From Rhizobium sp. FKL33 (GTDB lineage Bacteria > Pseudomonadota > Alphaproteobacteria > Rhizobiales > Rhizobiaceae), in NCBI RefSeq assembly GCF_005222915.1, contig NZ_STFX01000054.1:45166-109165 (forward strand): DNA of 64,000 nucleotides, read 5' to 3'. Below the pieces are notes generated by a model that saw nothing but the letters and a program-made list of their open reading frames with translations, had not been told where the DNA came from and ran no database searches. The position numbers and the translations under genes were made by a program. This document shows positions 33,897 to 41,697 of the stretch, piece by piece (the first letter of the stretch is position 1; each line of letters starts with the position of its first letter).

Positions 33897-35176
33897 GCTT
33901 TTTCGAGAGCCTGTTCGAGATCGGCGATGATGTCGGAAGCGTCTTCGATACCGACCGACAGGCGGACGACATCAGGGCCGGCGCCGGCGGCGATCTGCTG
34001 CTCGGGGGTGAGCTGGCGATGCGTGGTCGAGGCCGGGTGGATGACGAGCGAACGCGTGTCGCCGATATTGGCGAGATGCGAGAACAGCTTCAGGCTTTCG
34101 ACCAGTGTCTTGCCGGACTCGTAGCCGCCCTTGAGACCGAAGGTGAAGACGGCGCCGGCGCCCTTGGGCGAATACTTCTTCTGCAGCGCATTGTTCGGAT
34201 CATCCTCGAGACCGGCATAGCTGACCCAGCCGACCTTCGGATGCGACTTCAGCCATTTGGCGACGGCAAGCGCGTTTTCGCAATGGCGCTGCATGCGCAG
34301 CGGCAGCGTCTCGATGCCGGTGATCAGCAGGAAGGCGTTCATCGGCGCGATGGTCGGGCCGAAATCGCGCAGGCCCAGCACGCGGGCGGCGATGGCGAAG
34401 GCGATGTTGCCGAAGGTCTGGTGCAGGATCACGCCGGCATATTCCGGGCGCGGCTCCGACAGCAGCGGGTATTTGCCGGACGCGGACCAGTCGAAGGTGC
34501 CGCCGTCGACGATGATGCCGCCCATCGAATTGCCGTGGCCGCCCATGAATTTGGTCAGCGAATGCACGACGATGTCGGCGCCGTGCTCGATCGGACGCAC
34601 GAGATAGGGCGAGGCCATGGTGTTGTCGACGATCAGCGGCAGGCCATGCTTGTGAGCGACCTCGGCGATCGCTGCGATATCCACGAAGGCGCCGCCGGGA
34701 TTGGCGAGGCTTTCGATGAACACGGCCTTGGTGTTTTCATCGATCAGCGCTTCCATAGCCGAGGGATCGGACATGTCGGACCAACGCACATGCCAGTCGA
34801 AACTCTTGAAGGCGTGGCCGAACTGGTTGATCGAACCGCCATAGAGACGCTTGGCGGCGATGAAATTGTCGCCCGGGCGCATAATGGTGTGGAAGATCAG
34901 GAGCTGGGCGGCATGACCCGAGGCGACGGCCAGCGCGGCGGTGCCGCCTTCGAGCGCGGCGACGCGCTCTTCGAGCACGGCCTGGGTCGGATTCATGATG
35001 CGGGTGTAGATATTGCCGAACTGCTGCAGGCCGAACAGTGCGGCGGCGTGATCGGCATTGTCGAAGACGAAGCTCGTCGTCTGATAGATCGGCGTGATGC
35101 GCGCCTTGGTGGTCGGATCGGGTTGCGCGCCGGCGTGAACGGCGAGCGTGGAAAAGCCCGGATTGTCTTTGCTCAT
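33893..35176 (-). CDS. metY: O-acetylhomoserine sulfhydrylase
   Basis: This 427-residue Cys/Met-metabolism PLP enzyme matches MetY in length and sequence: TPIYQTTSFVFDNADHAAAL near the start, VDNTMASPYLVRPIEHGADI, and the PLP-lysine block HSLTKFMGGHGNSMGG. It condenses O-acetyl-L-homoserine with sulfide to homocysteine in methionine synthesis. It is first gene of a two-gene operon with the cupin. The leader holds two hairpins and an AAAGGGAGG region that could be an SAM-related element. Confidence 0.93.
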   Translation of the reverse strand: MSKDNPGFSTLAVHAGAQPDPTTKARITPIYQTTSFVFDNADHAAALFGLQQFGNIYTRIMNPTQAVLEERVAALEGGTAALAVASGHAAQLLIFHTIMRPGDNFIAAKRLYGGSINQFGHAFKSFDWHVRWSDMSDPSAMEALIDENTKAVFIESLANPGGAFVDIAAIAEVAHKHGLPLIVDNTMASPYLVRPIEHGADIVVHSLTKFMGGHGNSMGGIIVDGGTFDWSASGKYPLLSEPRPEYAGVILHQTFGNIAFAIAARVLGLRDFGPTIAPMNAFLLITGIETLPLRMQRHCENALAVAKWLKSHPKVGWVSYAGLEDDPNNALQKKYSPKGAGAVFTFGLKGGYESGKTLVESLKLFSHLANIGDTRSLVIHPASTTHRQLTPEQQIAAGAGPDVVRLSVGIEDASDIIADLEQALEKA

Positions 35177-35248
35177 GAAGTCCTCCCTTTGTCAGCGTAT
35201 CCTCAGGACGGCTTATCCTGAAGACGCCGAGATGAAATTACGTCGGCG
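35177..35248 (-). promoter_or_regulatory. Structured metY leader, unassigned
   Basis: On the minus strand a hairpin CGCCGA-N12-TCGGCG (35225-35248) is followed by TCAGGA-N7-TCCTGA (35203-35221) and then GCTGACAAAGGGAGG with the SD. The last stretch is reminiscent of the 3' part of SAM-II riboswitches, common before met genes in alphaproteobacteria, but the SAM-II 5' AUUU core is not clear. Identity unresolved. Confidence 0.35.
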
Positions 35249-35418
35249 ACTATAACGGCTCGACTGAGAAGCGCGCGCAAAATTCACACGCGAAAATTGG
35301 AAAGCCTGAAAAATTCATTTTGCCGGACACGGTTATTTCGCGCACACCGTTCCCCCTGTGCCTCCACACAAAAGCAACGGCCCCTCGCCTTGCGCGCGCG
35401 ATCCCGCCGCCGAACAAC

Positions 35419-35440
35419 AAAAAAGCCGCTCCCAGGCGGC
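35419..35440 (-). terminator. dksA intrinsic terminator
   Basis: GCCGC (35425-35429) and GCGGC (35436-35440) pair around TCCCAG. On the minus strand the stem is followed by six T residues (35419-35424). Confidence 0.8.
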
Positions 35441-35447
35441 CTCATGA

Positions 35448-35867
35448 TCATTCGTCGCGGTAGACTTTTTCGCGGCGCTCGTGGCGTTCCTGCGCTTCGA
35501 TCGACAGAGTGGCGATCGGCCGGGCGTCGAGACGCTTGAGGCTGATCGGCTCGCCGGTTTCCTCGCAATAGCCGTAGGTGCCGTCGTCGATGCGCTGCAG
35601 GGCGGCATCGATCTTGGAGATCAGCTTGCGCTGCCGGTCGCGGGCTCGAAGCTCGATGGCGCGGTCGGTTTCCGAAGACGCCCGATCGGCGAGATCGGGA
35701 TGGTTGGCGCTTTCCTCGGCGAGATGGTCGAGCGTCTCGCGCGCTTCGCGCAGGATTTCGTTTTTCCAGGCGACCAGTTTGGTACGGAAATATGCTCGCT
35801 GCCTCGGGTTCATAAATTCTTCGTTTTCCGAGGGAACATAGTTCGTAAGATCGATACTCTCACTCAA
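35448..35867 (-). CDS. dksA: RNA polymerase-binding transcription factor DksA
   Basis: The 139-residue protein has the DksA coiled coil (about 24-110; LVAWKNEILREARETLDHLA; DLADRASSETDRAIELRARD with the tip acidic residues) and the C-terminal globular end YGYCEETGEPISLKRLDARP. Only one of the four zinc-ligand cysteines is present, as in many alphaproteobacterial DksA proteins, so it should be zinc-independent. TTG 35867 is chosen because AGGAG lies seven bases upstream; the upstream extension has no site. With ppGpp it modulates stable RNA and amino-acid promoters. Confidence 0.95.
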   Translation of the reverse strand: MSESIDLTNYVPSENEEFMNPRQRAYFRTKLVAWKNEILREARETLDHLAEESANHPDLADRASSETDRAIELRARDRQRKLISKIDAALQRIDDGTYGYCEETGEPISLKRLDARPIATLSIEAQERHERREKVYRDE

Positions 35868-36173
35868 CGCGATTCTCCTGAAGAACAACCCGTACAAGGC
35901 GGCTCTATAGCTCCGCAGCCTTTCTGATTCAAGCAGAAAGCGCGAGTTTAACGGATTTTAAATCTGTCATATTCGCGTGCTAAGTGGTTAATTTACGTGC
36001 ACGAATTGCCTTTCTATTGATCAGGGCGGCAAATCCGGATCGCGTTTGGCCGCGTCTTCGGCCGCACAAATCACCGGGCCGTGACACATTGTCTCCAATT
36101 GGGACAGGATTGACCTTTCCCGGTACGGCTGGTTTAACCGGCGATCATGCCGTTGGGAGCCGGATTGGACGAG
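35868..36173. other. Intergenic region between divergent dksA and sixA-like genes
   Basis: About 300 bp, AT-rich near 35935-36010, with the dksA leader on the left. It includes TTTAAATC and GGTTAATTTACGTG tracts but no promoter I can fix with confidence. No gene. Confidence 0.35.
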
Positions 36174-36677
36174 ATGACGTCACCCAAGAGTCAGTATTTT
36201 CGTCTTTTTCTGCTGCGCCACGCCAATGCCGCCTGGCCGGAGCCGGGCGGTCGCGACTTCGACCGGGCGCTGGATCGCAAGGGACAGGCCGACATCCGCG
36301 ACGTCGCCGTCCGCGCCTATGCGGCTGGTTATCAGCCCGACAGGCTCATCGCCTCGCCTGCGCGCCGGTGCAGGGAAACGGCGCAGGCGATTCTCGACGT
36401 GTTCGGCTCCTTGACGGCCAACTACGACCAAACGCTCTATGACCAGGGACCAGAGGCCTATTGCCGGCTGATCGAAGGTCACGCTCAGGAGCCGAGCGTG
36501 ATGATCGTCGGGCACAATCCGATGATCGAGGCGCTGGCCGCGCAAATCCTGACGGAACAGCCGGGCGAACTGGCCTTCGGCTATCCCACCGCCGGACTGC
36601 TGGTTGTCGATTTCCAACGCCCGTTGCGCCTGTCACAGGGAGCAGGCGTGATCGTGGACATGATCGCGCCGCTTTGA
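36174..36677 (+). CDS. SixA-like histidine phosphatase
   Basis: The 167-residue protein is a small histidine-phosphatase-family enzyme: RHG-type motif LLRHANAAWP near the start, IASPARRCRETAQAIL, and the second catalytic His in VMIVGHNPMIEALA. SixA dephosphorylates histidine phosphotransfer or PTS proteins; many homologues have unknown substrates. ATG 36174 has GGACGAG just upstream; ATG 36147 in frame is possible. It is the first gene of a run with the YcjX and YcjF homologues. Confidence 0.86.
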   Translation: MTSPKSQYFRLFLLRHANAAWPEPGGRDFDRALDRKGQADIRDVAVRAYAAGYQPDRLIASPARRCRETAQAILDVFGSLTANYDQTLYDQGPEAYCRLIEGHAQEPSVMIVGHNPMIEALAAQILTEQPGELAFGYPTAGLLVVDFQRPLRLSQGAGVIVDMIAPL

Positions 36678-36731
36678 TCTCCGAGGCCGGCGACCTATAT
36701 TGGTTCTACAGCAACGCATGCGGAAATCGCC

Positions 36732-38204
36732 TTGTCCCCTTCCCCCACCTCGTTCACCGATGAAGCCTGGATCGCGCTCGAAAATCTCGGCGACAAAGCG
36801 TCGAGCCTGTTCAACCCCTCCATTCGGTTGGGCGTGACCGGGCTCTCACGCGCCGGCAAGACCGTGTTCATCACCGCGCTGATCCACAACCTTCTGAATG
36901 GCGGGCGGTTGCCGCTGTTCGAAGCGCAGCGGTCCGGCCGGATCAAATCGGTCGCACTGGAGGAGCAACCCGACGACGCCGTGCCGCGCTTTCAATATGA
37001 GGATCACGTCAAGGCGCTGGTCGGGAGACGGATCTGGCCCGATTCAACGCGGGCGATCTCGGAACTGCGCATCACGCTGCATTACCAGAGCGCATCCGGC
37101 TGGGGGCGGCTCCTGTCGCCCGGCAAGCTGTCGATCGATATCGTCGATTATCCGGGCGAATGGCTGATGGATCTGCCGCTCTTGACGCAGGATTTCGCCG
37201 CATTTTCGGAGCAGGCGCAGAAACTGGCGCGCCAGCCGCGCCGGGCCGGTTTCGCCCGCGACTGGCTCGCCCGCGCCGAACAGACTGCGCCGGATGCGCC
37301 GGCCGACGAAATGACGGCTCGGGACCTGGCGCAGGATTTCACTGCCTATCTGCGGGCCTGCAAGGATGATGAGCAGGCTTTCTCGTCGCTCGCGCCGGGG
37401 CGGTTCCTGATGCCCGGCGATCTCGACGGCTCGCCGGCGCTGACCTTTGCGCCGCTCGTCAGGCTGCAGCCGGGCAAGCCGCCGAAAGGCAGTCTGCAGG
37501 CGATGATGGAGCGACGTTTCGAAGCCTATAAGGCGCATGTGGTGAAGCCGTTCTTTCGCGAGCATTTCACCCGGCTCGACCGCCAGATCGTACTGGTGGA
37601 CGCGCTGCAGGCGATCAATGGCGGATCCGAGGCGATCGAAGATCTCGAAACCGCGCTCGGCGACGTGCTGGCGTCTTTCCGTCCGGGCGCCAATTCCTTT
37701 CTCGGCTCGCTGCTGACGCGGAAGATCGACAAGGTGCTGATCGCCGCCACCAAGGCCGATCATCTGCATCACGAAAGCCATGATCGGCTGGAGGCCATTA
37801 CCCGCCGCATGGTCGAACGCGCGGTCAAACGCATCGGCCGAACCGGCGCGGGCATCGACGTGATTGCGCTCGCTTCGGTGCGCTCCACCCGCGAGGCGAC
37901 CGTGTCACGCGATGGCGACACGCTGCCGGTGATCGTCGGCACGCCGATCGCGGGCGAGAAGATCGCCGGCGAAAAATTCGACGGCGAGAGGAAGACGGCG
38001 GTGTTTCCGGGCGACCTGCCAGCCAATCCCGACGTCTACTTCGATCGCGACGGCGATGCGGCCGGACAGGCGCCGCCGCAGGTCAATGTCGTCAGATTCC
38101 GGCCGCCGGAGATCGACGAGACCGGCGGCGGCATCAAACTCTCCCTGCCGCATATCAGGCTCGACCGCGCCTTGCAGTTTCTCATCGGAGACCGGCTGAC
38201 ATGA
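36732..38204 (+). CDS. YcjX-family GTPase-like protein
   Basis: This 490-residue DUF463 protein has the YcjX P-loop GVTGLSRAGKTVFITALIHN near residue 34, the switch-like DIVDYPGEWLMDLPLL, and the late VLIAATKADHLHHESHDRL resembling a TKxD base-specificity motif. YcjX accompanies YcjF in many proteobacteria and is tied to the phage-shock regulon in E. coli; its function is unknown. The start is TTG 36732 (GGA eight bases upstream). Its stop overlaps the YcjF gene as ATGA (38201-38204). A small internal repeat, AGEKIAGEKF, is seen late. Confidence 0.9.
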   Translation: MSPSPTSFTDEAWIALENLGDKASSLFNPSIRLGVTGLSRAGKTVFITALIHNLLNGGRLPLFEAQRSGRIKSVALEEQPDDAVPRFQYEDHVKALVGRRIWPDSTRAISELRITLHYQSASGWGRLLSPGKLSIDIVDYPGEWLMDLPLLTQDFAAFSEQAQKLARQPRRAGFARDWLARAEQTAPDAPADEMTARDLAQDFTAYLRACKDDEQAFSSLAPGRFLMPGDLDGSPALTFAPLVRLQPGKPPKGSLQAMMERRFEAYKAHVVKPFFREHFTRLDRQIVLVDALQAINGGSEAIEDLETALGDVLASFRPGANSFLGSLLTRKIDKVLIAATKADHLHHESHDRLEAITRRMVERAVKRIGRTGAGIDVIALASVRSTREATVSRDGDTLPVIVGTPIAGEKIAGEKFDGERKTAVFPGDLPANPDVYFDRDGDAAGQAPPQVNVVRFRPPEIDETGGGIKLSLPHIRLDRALQFLIGDRLT

Positions 38205-39232
38205 CAGACGACACCCGCCGCCGCTCTCCCCAGGCCTTTTCCATCGGCGATCCGCCGCAATCCGCGCCGAAGCCGGCGCGGGCGCCGGCCGCCTTCGACG
38301 CCGATGTGACGCTGACATCGGGGGAGGAGGATCCGTTTCTGGCCGAACAGATGGCCGATCCGCCCGTGGCCGCGCCGCGCCGCAAGGGTTTTCCATTGTT
38401 CTCGATACTGACGGGCGCGCTCGGCCTGTTGTTCTCCGCCGCCTTCACCCTCTGGCTCGACGGCCTGATCCGCGATCTCTACGCCCGCGCCGACTGGCTC
38501 GGCTACGCCGCCTTGACGCTGACGGGCGTCGCCGTGCTGGCGGCGCTCGGCATGGTCGGCCGCGAAATCTGGGCCTTGCGCCGCCTGGCCTCCGTGCAGG
38601 ACCTGAAGCGCGAGGCGGAGATCGCGCTCAGCGACCGGAAGCCCGCCCATGCCCGCGCGGTGGTGGCGAAGCTGGTTGCCTTGTCCGCATCGATCCCGGA
38701 GACGGAAGCCGGCCGCAAGGCGTTGGCGGCGACGGAAAAGGACGTCATCGACCCGGAAGGCCTGATCAGGCTCGCGGAGCTTGAACTCCTCTCTCCCGCC
38801 GATCGCCGTGCGAGACGGCTGATTCTCGATGCGAGCAAACGCGTGTCGATCGTCACCGCCGTCAGTCCGCGCGCCATCGTCGATCTCGGCTACGTCCTGT
38901 TCGAATCGGCCCGACTGGTGCGGACGGTGGCGGAGACCTATGGCACCCGCCCGGGACGTCTCGGCATGCTCCGGCTGTTCGGCGACGTGATCGCCCATCT
39001 CGCCGTCACCGGATCGATCGCCGTCGGCGACGGCATCGCCCAGCAGGTGCTCGGCCATGGCGTCGCCTCGAAGATTTCGGCGCGGCTCGGCGAAGGCGTT
39101 ATCAACGGGTTGATGACGGCGCGAATCGGCATCGCCGCCATGGATCTCCTGCGTCCCCTGCCGTTCCGCGCTCAGAGGCGGCCCGGCGTCAGTGATTTCG
39201 TGGGGGATCTCACCGGATATTCCGGTGGATAA
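38201..39232 (+). CDS. YcjF-family (DUF697/TIGR01620) membrane protein
   Basis: This 343-residue protein has a disordered, proline-rich N-terminus (1-60), two membrane helices (about 66-84 and 104-122), a charged helical segment, then a hydrophobic DUF697-like C-terminal region (RLGMLRLFGDVIAHLAVTGS; GLMTARIGIAAMDLLRPLPF). YcjF is the regular partner of YcjX, and the ATGA overlap with that gene supports joint function at the inner membrane. Confidence 0.9.
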   Translation: MTDDTRRRSPQAFSIGDPPQSAPKPARAPAAFDADVTLTSGEEDPFLAEQMADPPVAAPRRKGFPLFSILTGALGLLFSAAFTLWLDGLIRDLYARADWLGYAALTLTGVAVLAALGMVGREIWALRRLASVQDLKREAEIALSDRKPAHARAVVAKLVALSASIPETEAGRKALAATEKDVIDPEGLIRLAELELLSPADRRARRLILDASKRVSIVTAVSPRAIVDLGYVLFESARLVRTVAETYGTRPGRLGMLRLFGDVIAHLAVTGSIAVGDGIAQQVLGHGVASKISARLGEGVINGLMTARIGIAAMDLLRPLPFRAQRRPGVSDFVGDLTGYSGG

Positions 39233-39430
39233 CCGGCAGGCGGCCACCGTCCGTTGCAGCAAGGCAACAGCGGGAGCCGCCATTCCCCTTCCCGGACTCG
39301 ACCGACGCGCGAAACGCTTTTCATCCGGCGCGAACGGCGGCTAAATGGCGATAACGAAACTCTCCATTAACCATTCTCGGCCAAGACTGCGGAGATTGTT
39401 CCAGTAGCGGCTGACCCGGAAGGAAGCTCA

Positions 39431-39976
39431 ATGTTTTCGCGCGTGACCTCATTCATCCTTGGCTTTGCGAGCCTCGTCGCCTTCGGGCCGGCGATGGTTG
39501 CGCCGGCGGAAGCCGGCAGCCGCGACAAGGTGTTTTTCGAAGGCGTCGCCGGCGAGTGGAGCGGCCCGGGCGAAATCGTCGCCGGCAAATACAAGGGCAC
39601 CAAGTTCAACTGCACGCTGACCGGCGTCACCGAGGGCAAGTCCACCGGCATGACGCTCGACGGCTATTGCCGCGTCGGCTTCTTCAAGCAGCCGATGAAG
39701 GCGACCATCATGGCCGAAGGCCGCAGCTACAAGGGCAAGTTCCTGGATGGCGCGGCCGGCAAGGGCCTCGACATCGTCTCGGGCAATGTCACCGGCCAGA
39801 AGATGGTGGTCGGCATCACCCGCGCCCGCCTCAACGGCGCGATGATCGCCCGCCTGCAGGGCAAGAATTCCATGACCGTCACTATTTCCGTGAAGGTCGA
39901 CGAAACGATGATCCCGGTGATCGGCATGTCGCTGAACCGCCAGACGGACGAAATCGCGGTCGGCTCGGTCGAGTGA
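39431..39976 (+). CDS. Secreted hypothetical protein
   Basis: The 181-residue protein has a Sec signal peptide (FILGFASLVAFGPAMVAPAEA, cleavage after AEA at residue 28). The mature part is glycine-rich and beta-like (GEWSGPGEIVAGKYKGTKFN; GMTLDGYCRVGFFKQPMKAT; VGITRARLNGAMIARLQG), probably a periplasmic beta-barrel or lipocalin-like fold. ATG 39431 follows GGAAGGA. No named family is recognised. It stands alone, with a terminator after it. Confidence 0.82.
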   Translation: MFSRVTSFILGFASLVAFGPAMVAPAEAGSRDKVFFEGVAGEWSGPGEIVAGKYKGTKFNCTLTGVTEGKSTGMTLDGYCRVGFFKQPMKATIMAEGRSYKGKFLDGAAGKGLDIVSGNVTGQKMVVGITRARLNGAMIARLQGKNSMTVTISVKVDETMIPVIGMSLNRQTDEIAVGSVE

Positions 39977-40023
39977 GACTTCGCGGCCTGTCGGTCTGAT
40001 TGGCCAACATAAGAGTGAAGAAT

Positions 40024-40049
40024 GGGAAGCCGCCGCGCTTCCCTTTTTT
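40024..40049 (+). terminator. Intrinsic terminator after the secreted-protein gene
   Basis: GGGAAGC (40024-40030) pairs with GCTTCCC (40037-40043) around CGCCGC, followed by six T residues. Confidence 0.85.
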
Positions 40050-40056
40050 ATTGGGC

Positions 40057-40482
40057 TCAACGTTTTGAGCGCGCCAGGCGATGCTCGGCAACCACCTTGG
40101 CAAGCTGCTTGCGGATCTCGTTGAAGAAGGTCTCTGGGATCATTCCGTAGTCGATTCGATCCGGGTCATCGGGGCGGGGTCGGACATTCGGACCGGGCCA
40201 TTCGAATTCGTTGACTTCCGATACGCGCACCCAGTTTCGTTCCCGATCAAGACCAATGGCTGCGCAAATCTCGGCCGGAATTTCGAGCGAGTTCTTCTCG
40301 TCACCGGGCTCGGGATATGCGTGCGTGATAGGGACGACCAGAGTTCGCCCAGACGCCTTGACATAAAGAACGATGGCGCATGGCCTATCCTTGCCGCTGG
40401 TGGCGAAGCCTCTTTGATGGTCGCTGTCCCACAGATAATCGAAACGGATCACCAGACCGGGAACGGGATCCGGATAGTTCAC
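40057..40482 (-). CDS. PemK/MazF-like growth inhibitor of a toxin-antitoxin pair
   Basis: The 141-residue protein begins VPGLVIRFDYLWDSDHQRGF and has RPCAIVLYVKA, TLVVPITHAYP and an EWPGPNVRP segment, the pattern of a PemK/MazF-like SH3-type barrel seen in alphaproteobacterial toxin genes. It starts at GTG 40482, overlapping the antitoxin stop by four bases. MazF-type toxins are mRNA endoribonucleases; the family link here is remote, so activity is inferred from fold pattern and its antitoxin partner. Confidence 0.75.
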   Translation of the reverse strand: MNYPDPVPGLVIRFDYLWDSDHQRGFATSGKDRPCAIVLYVKASGRTLVVPITHAYPEPGDEKNSLEIPAEICAAIGLDRERNWVRVSEVNEFEWPGPNVRPRPDDPDRIDYGMIPETFFNEIRKQLAKVVAEHRLARSKR

Positions 40483-40733
40483 TCGGACGCCTTGCCATAT
40501 TCGGCGTTCATAATGGCGGACAGCGTCTCGTCATCCATGTCCCGCGCGTGAATAACCCGACGCTCCTGCTTCTTGAGCCGCTCGTAGTTTTCAAGTTCTT
40601 TCAAGCTGATATACGCGCCGATCGGGCGGCCATGGGACGTGACTTCGACGCCGCCGGACACCATTGCTTCATCGCGATATTTGCCGAATTCCTTGGCGAA
40701 GGTGGTGGCTGACACCTGGGTCGGATATCCCAT
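40479..40733 (-). CDS. Phd/YefM-type antitoxin
   Basis: This 84-residue protein has a Phd/YefM N-terminal DNA-binding fold (VSATTFAKEFGKYRDEAMVS; GVEVTSHGRPIGAYISLKEL) and an acidic C-terminal tail that would neutralise the toxin. ATG 40733 follows AGGAG. Its promoter carries a perfect 15-bp palindrome between -35 and -10, as expected for autorepression. It lies 87 bp downstream of folK on the same strand but has its own promoter. Confidence 0.85.
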   Translation of the reverse strand: MGYPTQVSATTFAKEFGKYRDEAMVSGGVEVTSHGRPIGAYISLKELENYERLKKQERRVIHARDMDDETLSAIMNAEYGKASE

Positions 40734-40754
40734 GATCTGCTCCTGTTTCGGGCA

Positions 40755-40782
40755 AATTTACGGAAATTCCGTATTTTGTCAA
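40755..40782 (-). promoter_or_regulatory. Promoter with palindromic operator of the Phd/PemK-like pair
   Basis: On the minus strand, TTGACA (40777-40782), 16 bases, TAAATT (40755-40760). The perfect palindrome TACGGAA-A-TTCCGTA (40759-40773) fills the spacer and touches the -10, so a bound antitoxin would block RNA polymerase. This is the clearest operator in the window. Confidence 0.75.
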
Positions 40783-40820
40783 TGTAGGGCTGACGGCATG
40801 ACTTGAATGCCGCCAAGAAG

Positions 40821-41336
40821 TCACACCCGACGCCACCAACCCCGATCTGCGTCCGCCACCTCGATGCCGGCGGCGTCGACATCGGCGAGCCAGGCGGAAA
40901 TCGGACGCTCGGCGACGACGAGATCCGGCGCGAGATCGGCAAGCGGCAGGAGCACGAAAGCGCGCTCCGTCATGCGCGGATGCGGCAGAGTGAGTTCTTC
41001 GCTCGCCAGCGCGACATCGCCATAAGCGAGTACGTCGAGATCGATGGTGCGCGGGCCCCAGCGTTCGATGCGGATGCGCTTCATCGACCGCTCGATCTCC
41101 AGACAGAGACGCAGAAGCGACAGGGGATCGAGCGTGGTCGAAATCTCCGCCGCGCTGTTGAAGAACCAGTCCTGATCGGTCTTGCCCCAAGGCGGGGTTC
41201 GATAGAGCCGGGAGACGGCGGTGACGCGACAGTCCTGCCGCGCCTCGACCTGCTGCAACGCCGCGGCCATATTGGCGACGGGGTCGCCGAGATTGCCGCC
41301 GAGCCCGAGATAGGCGACGGTTTCAGCGTTCGGCAT
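40821..41336 (-). CDS. folK: 2-amino-4-hydroxy-6-hydroxymethyldihydropteridine pyrophosphokinase
   Basis: The 171-residue protein has the HPPK motifs: AYLGLGGNLGDP at the N-terminus, SRLYRTPPWGKTDQDWFFN, and the metal-binding RWGPRTIDLDVLAYGD. It transfers pyrophosphate from ATP to the pterin in folate synthesis. ATG 41336 lies 14 bases inside the folB gene, so the two are coupled. It is the last gene of folP-folB-folK, read in pathway-neighbour order. Confidence 0.96.
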   Translation of the reverse strand: MPNAETVAYLGLGGNLGDPVANMAAALQQVEARQDCRVTAVSRLYRTPPWGKTDQDWFFNSAAEISTTLDPLSLLRLCLEIERSMKRIRIERWGPRTIDLDVLAYGDVALASEELTLPHPRMTERAFVLLPLADLAPDLVVAERPISAWLADVDAAGIEVADADRGWWRRV

Positions 41337-41697
41337 GATGCTCGACGGACACCTGGACATAGTCGAGAACGCCGGTGATCGGCGCATTCGGCTTGCGCAG
41401 CGTGATCTTGGCGCGGACGATCTGCGGAAACTGCTGGGCGAGCGCGCGGGCGATCTCCGTGGCCAGGGCCTCGATGAGATAATAACGGCGGCCGGTCACG
41501 ATCTTCTCGATCAGTTTGAAGGCGACGCCGTAATCGACCGTCGTTTCGAGCGAGTCATGTTCGAGCGGACCGGCGGGCATGACCTCCAGTTCGGCGTCGA
41601 CGAAGAAGCGCTGGCCCAGCACTTCCTCTTCGTCCATGACGCCGTGACGCGCGAAGAAGGCGCAGTTGGCGAGAGTGATCGTGTAAGTGCCAGTCAT
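41323..41697 (-). CDS. folB: Dihydroneopterin aldolase
   Basis: The 124-residue protein matches FolB: FFARHGVMDEEEVLGQRFFV with the catalytic segment, DSLETTVDYGVAFKLIEKIV, and a C-terminal RKPNAPITGVLDYVQVSVE. It cleaves dihydroneopterin to the hydroxymethylpterin used by FolK. Its start overlaps the folP stop as ATGA (41694-41697) and its end overlaps folK by 14 bases, showing one operon. Confidence 0.96.
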   Translation of the reverse strand: MTGTYTITLANCAFFARHGVMDEEEVLGQRFFVDAELEVMPAGPLEHDSLETTVDYGVAFKLIEKIVTGRRYYLIEALATEIARALAQQFPQIVRAKITLRKPNAPITGVLDYVQVSVEHHAER

